48,968 nt of DNA from a virus: positions 1 through 48,968 of IMG/VR virus record IMGVR_UViG_3300017917_001961, one strand, 5' to 3'. Under the pieces are notes generated by a model. That model made no database searches and had not been told where the DNA came from. It saw only the letters and a program-made list of their open reading frames with translations. Each line of letters begins with the position of its first letter. The stretch's first letter is position 1. The position numbers were made by a program, and so were the translations under genes. Shown in pieces: positions 1 to 7,653 of the stretch.

Positions 1-1448
1 GAAGTTCTGGTTCATCAGGTATCTCCGGCTCATCTGGTTCAAGCGGTACATCAGGTTCTAGCGGTACATCTGGTTCTTCAGGAACATCAGGTAGCTCTGG
101 ATCTTCAGGAACATCAGGTTCATCAGGAACATCAGGTTCAAGTGGTTCGTCTGGAACTAGTGGAAGTTCAGGTTCATCAGGTAGCTCCGGCTCATCTGGT
201 TCAAGCGGTACATCAGGTTCTAGCGGTACATCTGGTTCTTCAGGAACATCAGGGTCATCTGGATCTAGCGGTACATCAGGAAGTTCTGGTTCTTCAGGAA
301 CTTCAGGGTCTAGCGGTTTTTCAGGAACATCAGGGTCATCTGGTTCTAGCGGCACATCAGGAAGTTCTGGTTCTTCAGGAACATCTGGCTCAAGTGGTAC
401 ATCAGGTTCTTCAGGAACATCTGGCTCTAGTGGAATAAGTGGAAGTTCTGGTTCTTCAGGAACATCAGGGTCATCTGGATCAAGCGGAACTTCAGGATTA
501 AGTGGTGTTAACGGTATAGATGGAACTAGCGGTAGCTCAGGAACATCTGGTTCATCAGGAATATCTGGATCTAGCGGAACAAGTGGATCATCAGGAACTA
601 GTGGAAGCTCTGGTTCTTCAGGAACATCAGGGTCATCAGGTTCTAGTGGAATAAGTGGAAGTTCTGGTTCGAGCGGCTCATCAGGAACATCTGGTTCTTC
701 AGGGACATCTGGTTCATCAGGGACATCAGGAACAAGTGGTTCGTCAGGTTCTAGTGGTACATCAGGTTCAAGTGGATCATCAGGAACATCTGGTTCTTCA
801 GGAATTTCTGGTTCAAGTGGTTCTTCAGGAACATCCGGATCATCGGGAACTAGCGGAAGTTCAGGGTCTTCAGGAACTAGTGGAAGTTCAGGTTCATCGG
901 GAACTAGCGGAAGTTCTGGTTCATCGGGAACATCTGGTTCAAGCGGTTCTTCTGGAATTTCTGGATCATCAGGAACTAGTGGTTCTTCAGGAACATCTGG
1001 TTCAAGTGGTACATCTGGTTCAAGTGGTTCTTCAGGAACATCTGGTTCTAGTGGTTCTTCAGGAACTAGCGGAAGTTCAGGGTCATCCGGATCTTCAGGT
1101 AAATCAGGTTCTTCAGGAACTTCTGGATCATCTGGAACATCAGGTAGTTCAGGAACATCTGGTTCGTCTGGTTCATCGGGTACATCAGGTACAAGCGGCG
1201 TTGGAGGGATAACAACAAAATCTGGGTTAGTGGCAAATTCATCATTTACAGGAACTCCAAGGAAAGCTTCTGTAACCTTTACATCGGCGTTTTCTGCAAC
1301 AACATATGCAATTGTTGTTACAGGTGAAGACGCAAGAACTTGGACTACAGAATCCAAAACAACGGGAGGATTTACAATAAACTCCAATAGTAATAGTGCG
1401 TTAGCAGGAACTACTTCTTGGATTGCAATAATTAATGGAGAATCATGA
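1..1448 (+). CDS. Collagen-like tail fibre protein, 5' end outside window
   Basis: The reading frame is open from the window edge (codons start at base 3), so the N-terminus is missing. About 400 residues are perfect Gly-X-Y triplets, nearly all GSS, GTS or GIS, with no proline. The run ends near base 1205 and is followed by a C-terminal beta-rich domain of about 80 residues (SFTGTPRKASVTF, then TSWIAIINGES). Such a head domain is often found at the tip of phage fibres and is a probable receptor-binding or trimerisation domain. The triplet period indicates a trimeric collagen-like shaft. X/Y positions are Ser/Thr, which makes it a candidate for O-glycosylation by the glycosyltransferases at 6385-10927. 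Its stop overlaps the next start (ATGA). The collagen-like nature is certain from the sequence; the fibre role is inferred from context. Confidence 0.85.
   Translation, partial: SSGSSGISGSSGSSGTSGSSGTSGSSGTSGSSGSSGTSGSSGTSGSSGSSGTSGSSGSSGSSGSSGSSGTSGSSGTSGSSGTSGSSGSSGTSGSSGSSGTSGSSGFSGTSGSSGSSGTSGSSGSSGTSGSSGTSGSSGTSGSSGISGSSGSSGTSGSSGSSGTSGLSGVNGIDGTSGSSGTSGSSGISGSSGTSGSSGTSGSSGSSGTSGSSGSSGISGSSGSSGSSGTSGSSGTSGSSGTSGTSGSSGSSGTSGSSGSSGTSGSSGISGSSGSSGTSGSSGTSGSSGSSGTSGSSGSSGTSGSSGSSGTSGSSGSSGISGSSGTSGSSGTSGSSGTSGSSGSSGTSGSSGSSGTSGSSGSSGSSGKSGSSGTSGSSGTSGSSGTSGSSGSSGTSGTSGVGGITTKSGLVANSSFTGTPRKASVTFTSAFSATTYAIVVTGEDARTWTTESKTTGGFTINSNSNSALAGTTSWIAIINGES
3..1205 (+). repeat. Collagen-like coding repeat, 9-nt period
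   Basis: Tandem degenerate 9-nt units such as GGTTCATCA, GGAACATCA and GGTTCTAGC encode Gly-Ser/Thr-Ser. Near-identical blocks of 30-60 nt recur, for example around 121-250 and 450-620. Copy number could change by recombination or slippage. Confidence 0.9.
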
Positions 1449-2176
1449 TGGCAATAACAATTAATCGATCGGTAGTTACCATAAATCAAGGTTTGATTTT
1501 AAATTATGAACTACCTGTAACTCCAAGTGTGACTCCAAGTGTGACTCCTACTTTGAGTGTAACTCCAAGTGTAACACCTACTTCGAGCGTAACTCCAACT
1601 TTCACTCCAACATCAACTATTACTCCAACACCAACATATACACCAAGCGCGACCCCACCTGCTAGTTACGAATTAATTGGATATGTTGGAACCCCAACTT
1701 ATTTCCCTGGAAATAATGCAATTACAGGGCAAACATGTACCACCCCAATATACACATCAGGTTTAACATTAGGTCAAATTGCATATGGTAAAAAATATTA
1801 TTTTGATACTGCGTTAACAAATCCATTAAACGAAACACTTCTTATGTATCCATTTAGCACAATAAATGGTGGTAATAATTTCTTTGGGTTTAGAATGGAT
1901 AACGCTGGAGGTGTTGGAACTAGTAATGTATGGGGAACATATCAAAAAACTAATGGATATTATGTGGTGTCAACAACCAAAGTTAATGTTGGAAACACTA
2001 ATCAATTCTATAGTTATTCTGGTGATAGTGGAATGTATTTGGGTGCTTTCCGTTTTGTAAGTAGTACGGGTGCATTCCCTAGTGGTACTAGTACATATGC
2101 TTGGGCGGATACTGCGAATATTACTGCACAATATTTAGTAACATTCTCAGGTACACACGTTATAACATTAAGTTAA
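1445..2176 (+). CDS. Virion protein with Thr-Pro stalk
   Basis: 243 residues. A short N-terminal segment (MMAITINRSVVTINQG) leads into a mucin-like stalk of VTPSVTPT-type repeats at about residues 24-73, then a globular beta-rich C-terminal domain rich in Gly, Thr, Asn and Tyr. GGAG at 1437-1440 is a plausible ribosome binding site for the ATG at 1445 or the one at 1448. The gene overlaps the collagen-like fibre gene and is probably translationally coupled to it. I do not recognise the C-terminal domain. A stalk plus head plan next to a fibre gene suggests a tail-fibre or capsid decoration protein. The stalk is a candidate O-glycosylation target. Confidence 0.75.
   Translation: MMAITINRSVVTINQGLILNYELPVTPSVTPSVTPTLSVTPSVTPTSSVTPTFTPTSTITPTPTYTPSATPPASYELIGYVGTPTYFPGNNAITGQTCTTPIYTSGLTLGQIAYGKKYYFDTALTNPLNETLLMYPFSTINGGNNFFGFRMDNAGGVGTSNVWGTYQKTNGYYVVSTTKVNVGNTNQFYSYSGDSGMYLGAFRFVSSTGAFPSGTSTYAWADTANITAQYLVTFSGTHVITLS
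1514..1663 (+). repeat. VTPS/VTPT coding repeat
   Basis: Tandem 12-nt units close to GTGACTCCAAGT and GTAACTCCTACT encode a Thr-Pro-rich linker inside the 1445 gene. Confidence 0.85.
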
Positions 2177-2193
2177 AAATAAAATAGATTAAC

Positions 2194-2203
2194 TATTTAT
2201 AAT
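2194..2203 (+). promoter_or_regulatory. TATTTATAAT motif before the 2206 gene
   Basis: TATTTATAAT ends 2 nt before the ATG at 2206. It is one of a family of near-identical sense-strand motifs upstream of genes across the window. Function is inferred. Confidence 0.4.
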
Positions 2204-2205
2204 AT

Positions 2206-2808
2206 ATGGCAATATTTGATACATCGGACATACAAGCCACGGGAGTCACGGTTTATGGTAAAGTAATTATTTCAGGTAATAGTTCTAATAATCTATTAAC
2301 TATTAGTGGTGCAACCGGTCCTATTGTAACTGTTACCGATAACGTTGACGCAACTTTATGGGCGGTTGCAACCACAGGAGGAACAACAGTATTTAGCGTT
2401 CTTACCGGTGGTACAAGATTACATAATTTTTTATATGATAGTACAAACTCAACAGGATCTACCAATCAAGTGTTGTCTTCAACCGCAACAGGAGTTCAAT
2501 GGGCGACAGTTGCAGGTGGGTCATCAATATATACGGTAAACTCGGTAACAACGACATATACCGCAACCGCAACAACAGGAACACAAATAGTTCTATGTAA
2601 TACAACTGGAGGTGCATTTACCGTTACATTGCCAACAGCGGTTGGTAATAAAGCCACCATAATAATTAAAAAAATTGCAGGAACGCCAAATCTAACTGTG
2701 GATGGAAGTGCGTCAGAAACAATAGATGAAGGTTTAACCGCCACTCTGGTTAGGATTTATGAATCCATAACGTTGGTATCAGATAACTCAAATTGGTTAA
2801 TAGTATAA
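2206..2808 (+). CDS. Tail fibre/appendage structural protein
   Basis: 200 residues, rich in Thr, Val, Gly and Ala with almost no charge, as is typical of beta-helical fibre proteins. Residues 1-110 contain repeats of the SGATGPIVTVTDN and TGVQWATVAG kind, seen in phage and algal-virus fibre shafts. Residues 120-200 look like a small C-terminal domain common in phage fibres (FTVTLPTAVGNKATIIIKK, then ESITLVSDNSNWLIV). The start ATG follows a TATTTATAAT motif and has no Shine-Dalgarno sequence. It lies between other surface genes in the same direction. The structural role is likely; the exact location on the particle is unknown. Confidence 0.75.
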   Translation: MAIFDTSDIQATGVTVYGKVIISGNSSNNLLTISGATGPIVTVTDNVDATLWAVATTGGTTVFSVLTGGTRLHNFLYDSTNSTGSTNQVLSSTATGVQWATVAGGSSIYTVNSVTTTYTATATTGTQIVLCNTTGGAFTVTLPTAVGNKATIIIKKIAGTPNLTVDGSASETIDEGLTATLVRIYESITLVSDNSNWLIV

Positions 2809-2829
2809 ATTTTAAAATAAGTATAAAAT

Positions 2830-3813
2830 ATGGCATATAATCCAAATAATCCGAACGGACAAGCAGAATCTTCAGGTAGTTCACCGGTCGTAATTGCATC
2901 GAATCAATTTCCATTAGCGTCTTTAGTTGCAGATGCGACTGCAAATTTTAGTGCAACAACGGTTGAAACCGCGGGAATGGTATATAATAATACAACATGG
3001 GACAGAATGAGGGGTGTTGACGCTGTGTCAGGAACTACCGACAATATAACAACACCTGGAGTTCTTGCCGCAGGTATTGGGCCTGGGTACGCATTAAGAA
3101 ACAATCCATCTAATTTAGGAACCGCAACAAACTCAACATCTGTGTTTAATACAGATGGTTCAAGTTCGGTTATGGTAACCGTAGGAACAACAACATCAGG
3201 TACGTTTACTGTGGAAGGAACGGGGGATGGCACAAACTGGGGTATTCCCGAAGTTTTTGACGGTACTAACGACGTATGGGTTACAGGTGCTAACATCACA
3301 CCGATTTTGGGAAATAATTATCAAATCTTGTCGTCAAATTTTAGATCAATTAGGTTAAGAACAACCGCAACACTTGGTGCAACTATGGCACATGCCTTTA
3401 ATGGTTCAATGGCACAACCATTTTTAGGTGGATTGGATACAGGATTTGCCCCACATAACTTTGGTTATACTTTGTGGCATAAAGAAATTGCATCTGCAAC
3501 AACATTAACTTCACTTACGGTTTTAACTCCACCAACAGGTAAAAGATATACGGTTACAGATTTAACTGTTATGGCAGGTGGTACTACCGCAGGTATCGTT
3601 ACAATTTATGATGCAACTACAGGTACAGCATTTACAAACCAAATAACACCAACGATATTTAGAGGTGAATTCGCACCATCAACAACGTCAAGACCAGGTT
3701 TTTCAAAAACATTTTCTGTCCCATATTATTCTGCGGCAGTTAATAATAGTTTATTGATAACAACCTCGGCGGCTATGACGATATATGTTCAATTAAATGG
3801 ATATTACGTATAA
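2830..3813 (+). CDS. Virion structural protein
   Basis: 327 residues. The N-terminus includes SGSSPVVIASNQFPLASLV; a short SSPVVIASDQ-like segment of this kind recurs in phage virion proteins. The middle is a Thr/Gly-rich beta region (SSSVMVTVGTTTSGTFTVEG) resembling a jelly-roll or Ig-like fold. The end has FRSIRLRTTATLGATM and a final beta sandwich. No signal peptide or membrane segment. The stop codon overlaps the next ATG (TAATG). It is probably an appendage or decoration protein; no enzyme motif was seen. Confidence 0.7.
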   Translation: MAYNPNNPNGQAESSGSSPVVIASNQFPLASLVADATANFSATTVETAGMVYNNTTWDRMRGVDAVSGTTDNITTPGVLAAGIGPGYALRNNPSNLGTATNSTSVFNTDGSSSVMVTVGTTTSGTFTVEGTGDGTNWGIPEVFDGTNDVWVTGANITPILGNNYQILSSNFRSIRLRTTATLGATMAHAFNGSMAQPFLGGLDTGFAPHNFGYTLWHKEIASATTLTSLTVLTPPTGKRYTVTDLTVMAGGTTAGIVTIYDATTGTAFTNQITPTIFRGEFAPSTTSRPGFSKTFSVPYYSAAVNNSLLITTSAAMTIYVQLNGYYV

Positions 3814-4013
3814 TGACAAACGAATTAACAGTTGAAGATAGAGTAGATAATGGTGATGGAACCATCACTTGTATTGGATATTATAGAGAAATTGAAGATG
3901 ATGGGGTGACAGTAGATTGGGGAGTTAGGGCATATTACACATTTCCAAATACAATGACAGATGACGATATCATCACCTATCTAAAAAATAACGATTTTAA
4001 ACAATATTATTAA
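3813..4013 (+). CDS. Small acidic protein of unknown function
   Basis: 66 residues, acidic, with VEDRVDNGDGTITCIGYYRE near the N-terminus and a Tyr-rich end. It overlaps the preceding stop by 1 nt and is followed 2 nt later by the next gene, so it sits in a tightly packed operon of fibre genes. No family recognised. It could be a small virion component or a fibre-assembly chaperone. Confidence 0.6.
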   Translation: MTNELTVEDRVDNGDGTITCIGYYREIEDDGVTVDWGVRAYYTFPNTMTDDDIITYLKNNDFKQYY

Positions 4014-4015
4014 TA

Positions 4016-4720
4016 ATGCCATTAGCATTCACACAATTAGCCGCAGCAAATGCTAACACTACAAATCAGTCAACAGCATATGCGGGAAATGCCGGTACTC
4101 CTGTTGCTGGTGATATCTTAATTTGTTATGTTTTGTGTAGTGGTAACTCTACAGTTGGAACTTTAAGTGGTGGTGGGTGGACATGGACATTATTAACATC
4201 ATTTACCAAAACAGCAGGTGCAGATATTATATCAATATGGTATGCATTAGCAAGTGCTGCGACATCAACAACACCTTCATATTTACCATCTGCTGCTGCA
4301 ACAGGATGTATTATATCTTGCGTGAGGGTTACAGGACAAGAGGGAACAAATGTACCTTATATTAGACAAACAGCGACAGGTACGGGTACCGGTGCCAACC
4401 CTACTGCAGTATTTGGTGCCGCACCACTTACAGGTAATGGTATTTTGGCATTCGCAACAAACGCAACCAACTCAACAGCACAATGGACCGCACCAACATC
4501 ATTTACGGAAATTAGTGAGGTTGCATACAATACACCTGCAAACTCATTAGAAACCGTACAAAGAGCCACAGGTCAAACTGCAGCAACCTTAACTTGGACA
4601 AATGCGAATACAACCGCATGGGTTACATATGCAATTGAATTTTATGTTGCAGGAACTGGTCCTACATCACCACAATACGATAACGGAACAGGATCTTTTG
4701 GTGGAATTTATACTATATAA
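4016..4720 (+). CDS. Beta-rich virion surface protein
   Basis: 234 residues with low charge, rich in Ala, Thr and Gly. Patterns such as GDILICYVLCSGNSTVGTLS, GGGWTWTLL and WVTYAIEFYV fit a single beta-sandwich (concanavalin-like or jelly-roll) domain as found in phage decoration and appendage proteins. The short C-terminal tail is Gly-rich. It is the sixth gene of the surface-protein series, 2 nt after the 3813 gene. No catalytic residues were recognised. Confidence 0.65.
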   Translation: MPLAFTQLAAANANTTNQSTAYAGNAGTPVAGDILICYVLCSGNSTVGTLSGGGWTWTLLTSFTKTAGADIISIWYALASAATSTTPSYLPSAAATGCIISCVRVTGQEGTNVPYIRQTATGTGTGANPTAVFGAAPLTGNGILAFATNATNSTAQWTAPTSFTEISEVAYNTPANSLETVQRATGQTAATLTWTNANTTAWVTYAIEFYVAGTGPTSPQYDNGTGSFGGIYTI

Positions 4721-4797
4721 AATTACCCATTAACACAATAACTTTTGAATTTTTTGGAAACGTTCAAACATTATAAGAATTAATTATCGTATTGTTA

Positions 4798-4807
4798 TAT
4801 TTATAAT
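4798..4807 (+). promoter_or_regulatory. TATTTATAAT motif before the 4820 gene
   Basis: An exact TATTTATAAT lies 12 nt before the ATG at 4820, in the 99-nt AT-rich gap 4721-4819. Nothing else was seen in that gap. Confidence 0.45.
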
Positions 4808-4819
4808 AAAATATAAAAT

Positions 4820-5506
4820 ATGGCATGTAGTAAATATACGTTAACGAATACTGGTACAACAGTAATTAACTTTAATTATAGAAGATGTGATGATTCAATG
4901 TGGGAATATCAAGTTGAATTGGAACCAAATCAAACAAAGAATATATGGTTAATAAATAACACGTATTCAATTGCACCATCATATGTTAATGGTGTAATAC
5001 TTAATAATCAAGGTGAGTTTCCTCCTACAGGTCCGACACCTACACCGTCCACAACCGCACCTTCAACACCTACTCCAACACCTACACCAACAGGAACACC
5101 GGCAGAAACACCAACAGGAACTCCAGCAGAAACACCAACAGGAACTCCAGCAGAAACACCAGCAGAAACACCAACAGGAACACCAACAGGAACTCCAGCA
5201 GAAACACCAGCAGAAACACCAACAGGAACACCAACAGGAACACCAACACCTACACCAACTCAGTCATTATTTGAAACTTATTTGGGTCAAGATATTATTT
5301 CATATGCGGGGGCTTGTTCTAATTATACCACAGGTGGAACCGTATATTATACAAGTAAAATTTTCGGATCTTTGGTTAATGGAGATTATATCTATACTGA
5401 TTCGGGATTATCAACACAATTATCGTATGATGGATTTGTGTCTAATGGTACAGTTTCGTATGTTTATAACGCAAGCGGTATTCAAAGTGGACCAACTAGT
5501 TGTTAA
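4820..5506 (+). CDS. Virion protein with long Thr-Pro-Gly-Glu stalk
   Basis: 228 residues in three parts: an N-terminal domain of about 65 residues (KYTLTNTGTTVINFNYRRCD), a low-complexity stalk at about residues 69-150 made of TPTGTPAETP repeats, and a C-terminal domain of about 78 residues with three cysteines. It has the same head-stalk-head plan as the 1445 gene. Its own upstream motif and a strong downstream terminator suggest a monocistronic unit. The stalk resembles eukaryotic mucin repeats and is a candidate for Thr O-glycosylation. Function beyond a structural appendage is not recognised. Confidence 0.75.
   Translation: MACSKYTLTNTGTTVINFNYRRCDDSMWEYQVELEPNQTKNIWLINNTYSIAPSYVNGVILNNQGEFPPTGPTPTPSTTAPSTPTPTPTPTGTPAETPTGTPAETPTGTPAETPAETPTGTPTGTPAETPAETPTGTPTGTPTPTPTQSLFETYLGQDIISYAGACSNYTTGGTVYYTSKIFGSLVNGDYIYTDSGLSTQLSYDGFVSNGTVSYVYNASGIQSGPTSC
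5086..5262 (+). repeat. Thr-Pro-rich coding repeat
   Basis: Tandem 12-nt units (CCAACAGGAACA, CCAGCAGAAACA) are arranged in longer nearly identical blocks. They encode TPTGTPAETP in the 4820 gene, and the unit count is likely to vary between relatives. Confidence 0.9.
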
Positions 5507-5530
5507 ATTTATTAAAATAAAAAAATACAA

Positions 5531-5558
5531 ACCCTCGACATTATCGAGGGTTTTTTTT
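5531..5558 (+). terminator. Rho-independent terminator
   Basis: Stem ACCCTCGA / TCGAGGGT (5531-5538 with 5544-5551), 5-nt loop, then a run of T. It closes the fibre gene series after 5506. Confidence 0.9.
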
Positions 5559-5580
5559 GTACCTACATTAAATAAGTATG

Positions 5581-5596
5581 ACTTTTATTATATTTG
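5581..5596 (+). promoter_or_regulatory. ACTTTTA-N3-TATTTG box, cassette A
   Basis: ACTTTTA (5581-5587) and TATTTG (5591-5596) lie 32 nt before the ATG at 5613. The same two-part element precedes the other three RHH-HNH cassettes. It may be a promoter or an RHH operator. Confidence 0.4.
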
Positions 5597-5612
5597 CGGA
5601 TATGTATATTAC

Positions 5613-5768
5613 ATGGGGAGGATAAAAAAATCAGAAGAAGATAAAAAAATAAAAATAGGAATTAGTATTGATAGAACATTATTTAATCAACTAAAAAAAG
5701 ATAAAATAATTCCATCAAGATTTTTTGATAAATCATTAAAGGAGTATTATGGAAAAAAAAATATGTAG
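5613..5768 (+). CDS. Small ribbon-helix-helix-like protein, cassette A
   Basis: 51 residues: a basic N-terminus (MGRIKKSEEDKK), a predicted beta strand (KIGISID), helix RTLFNQLKKD and a second helix FDKSLKEYYGKK. This is the size and layout of Arc/CopG/ParD-type RHH DNA-binding proteins, though that rests on pattern only. The ATG at 5613 is chosen because it matches the MGR starts of the related proteins at 11605 and 47513. The gene overlaps the HNH gene at 5749 by 20 nt, so the two are probably translationally coupled. It may be an autorepressor or DNA-targeting partner of the nuclease. Confidence 0.7.
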   Translation: MGRIKKSEEDKKIKIGISIDRTLFNQLKKDKIIPSRFFDKSLKEYYGKKNM

Positions 5769-6327
5769 TGGTTGTAAAATTGAAAAGGATGTTTGCGAGT
5801 TTCATAAAAGTAAAACCACTGACGGGTATCAGTATAGATGTAAGGAGTGTAAGAAAAAATATTCAAGGATGAATGTTATTAAAGAAAATGACCGCAAGAT
5901 TCGTTGGGCAACAAATAACCCAGATAAAATAAAAAAATCTAAACAAAAATATTATTCAAATAATTCTGATAAAGAAAATTTCCGAAATAACAAGTATTCT
6001 CAAAATAGAAAAAAAACAGATATCATTTATAAATTATCATGTATTTCAAGGACAAGATTATATGAATTTCTAAAAATAAAAAATATAACAAAGAAAAATA
6101 AAACATTTAACTATATTGGATGCTCCCCTAAATTCCTTAAAGAATATTTAGAGTCCAAATTTATTGTTGGTATGTCGTGGGATAATCATGGAGATTGGCA
6201 CATTGACCACATAATTCCATTGAGTTCTGCGAAAACAGAAAAAGATGTGTATAAACTCTGCCACTATACTAATCTTCAGCCATTATGGGCTAAAGATAAT
6301 TTAAAAAAAACCAATAAAATATTGTAA
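5749..6327 (+). CDS. HNH homing-type endonuclease, cassette A
   Basis: 192 residues. An N-terminal zinc ribbon (CSGC near residue 5, CKEC near residue 32) is followed by a basic middle region and a C-terminal HNH nuclease domain: WHIDHIIPLSSA, then LCHYTNLQPLWAKDNLKK. The His-Asp-His and Asn residues of the HNH metal site are all present, so it should be active. GGAG at 5741-5744 precedes the ATG. It is one of six paralogues in the window. Free-standing HNH genes of this kind in T4-like phages are selfish elements that cut cognate alleles. It lies just upstream of the glycosyltransferase operon. Confidence 0.85.
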   Translation: MEKKICSGCKIEKDVCEFHKSKTTDGYQYRCKECKKKYSRMNVIKENDRKIRWATNNPDKIKKSKQKYYSNNSDKENFRNNKYSQNRKKTDIIYKLSCISRTRLYEFLKIKNITKKNKTFNYIGCSPKFLKEYLESKFIVGMSWDNHGDWHIDHIIPLSSAKTEKDVYKLCHYTNLQPLWAKDNLKKTNKIL

Positions 6328-6384
6328 TACCTCTATACTCTTTTTTATTATATTTTTTATTATTAATACTAAATCTATAATAAT

Positions 6385-7653
6385 ATGAGTAAAATTTTTA
6401 TACAATGCGCAGCTTTTTGTGATCCACAATTAGTTCCAACTATTAAGGATATGTTAGCTAATGCAAAAAAACCAAAGAACTTGGTATTTTCAATTGCAAG
6501 ACAATTTAACCCTTCTGATGGTTTTGATAATTTAGATGAATGGAGAGGAGATAAAAGGTTTAAAATTCTAGATATTCCATATGAGGAATCCAAGGGAGTT
6601 TGCTGGGCTCGTAATTTATGTCAGCAATTATATGATGGTGAAACATATACAATGCAAATTGATTCCCACATGAGATTTATTAAAGATTGGGATGATATCT
6701 TAATTAAAATGATTAAGGGTCTCCAAAAAGATGGATACAAGAAACCTTTACTTACGGGTTATGTTCCATCTTTTGACCCTGAAAATGACCCTGCGGGACG
6801 GGCTCAAGATGCTTGGAGAATGGTATTCGATAGATTTATTCCTGAAGGTGCGGTATTCTTTTTACCTGAAACAATTCCAGGTTGGAGAGAGATGACCAAA
6901 CCAGTTCCAGCAAGATTTTATTCTGCTCACTTTTGTTTTACATTAGGCGCATTCTCAACAGAGGTTCAACACAATCCTGAATATTATTTTCACGGTGAAG
7001 AAATTTCAATCGCAGCAAGAGCGTATACTTGGGGTTATGATTTATTTCACCCACACATTCCTGTTGTTTATCATGAATATACCCGTAAAGGTAGAACGAA
7101 ACAGTGGGATATTGATAAAACGTGGGGAGATAAAAACAAACATTCACATTTAACAAATAGAAAATTATTCGGTATGGATGGAGAAATCCAAGAAGGTCAC
7201 GATGGTCCGTATGGTTTTGGGACTATAAGGACTTTAAGGGATTATGAAAAATATGCCGGGTTATTATTTGAAAAAAGAGCGGTTGATAAAAATTGTTTAG
7301 ATAAGAACTACCCGCCAAGTCCGTATAATTTTGAAACAGAGGAAGACTGGAAAAATTCGTTCTCAACCATATTTAAACATTGTATCGATATTGGATACTC
7401 TCAAGTACCTGAAAAAGATTATGATTTTTGGGTTGTTGCATTCCATAATTCAAAAGATGAAACTCTCTATAGAAAAGATTCAACTAAACAAGAAATTGAA
7501 GGATATATGAGAGATCCTGATAAATATTGTAAAATTTGGAGAGAGTTCCCAACAACTGAATTACCTACATATTGGGTTGTTTGGCCGCACTCGGAATCAA
7601 AGGGATGGTGTGATAGAATCACAGGTCAATTAAATCACAATGTTGTAAGTTAA
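6385..7653 (+). CDS. GlcNAc-transferase-like glycosyltransferase (GT60-like)
   Basis: 422 residues. The N-terminus (IFIQCAAFCDPQLVPTIKDM) and IARQFNPSDG match the start of the GlcNAc (Skp1-type, GT60) family. MQIDSHMRF with the Asp-X-His sugar-nucleotide/metal motif is at residues 91-99, and YFHGEEISIAARAYTWGYD near residue 201 resembles the family's second conserved block. Known family members transfer GlcNAc to hydroxyproline or Thr in proteins, including mucin-like substrates. No signal peptide or membrane segment, so it should act in the cytoplasm of the infected cell. It is the first gene of a four-gene operon, and its stop overlaps the next ATG by 1 nt. The target is inferred to be the phage's own Thr-rich proteins or the host envelope. 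Confidence 0.75.
   Translation: MSKIFIQCAAFCDPQLVPTIKDMLANAKKPKNLVFSIARQFNPSDGFDNLDEWRGDKRFKILDIPYEESKGVCWARNLCQQLYDGETYTMQIDSHMRFIKDWDDILIKMIKGLQKDGYKKPLLTGYVPSFDPENDPAGRAQDAWRMVFDRFIPEGAVFFLPETIPGWREMTKPVPARFYSAHFCFTLGAFSTEVQHNPEYYFHGEEISIAARAYTWGYDLFHPHIPVVYHEYTRKGRTKQWDIDKTWGDKNKHSHLTNRKLFGMDGEIQEGHDGPYGFGTIRTLRDYEKYAGLLFEKRAVDKNCLDKNYPPSPYNFETEEDWKNSFSTIFKHCIDIGYSQVPEKDYDFWVVAFHNSKDETLYRKDSTKQEIEGYMRDPDKYCKIWREFPTTELPTYWVVWPHSESKGWCDRITGQLNHNVVS

Noticed and set aside
3-1205. Dense short repeats that could suggest a CRISPR or satellite array.
   Set aside because: Units are 9 nt, in frame, with no spacers, and encode Gly-X-Y triplets.
142-1212. Long open frames in a second frame of the collagen-like region (142-438, 655-1212).
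   Set aside because: They read the 9-nt repeat out of frame and give His/Leu/Gln/Val repeats. The in-phase Gly-X-Y frame runs unbroken into a sensible C-terminal domain.
4721-4819. A tRNA or small RNA in the 99-nt gap.
   Set aside because: No cloverleaf or stable stem is visible; only the TATTTATAAT motif stands out.
1445-5506. A diversity-generating retroelement acting on the fibre genes.
   Set aside because: No reverse transcriptase or template/variable repeat pair is seen in the window.
5013-5768. A 251-codon open frame covering the Thr-Pro repeat and running through the terminator.
   Set aside because: Its upstream part is the shifted reading of the repeat in the 4820 gene. Only the end from the ATG at 5613 is a credible gene (RHH, cassette A).
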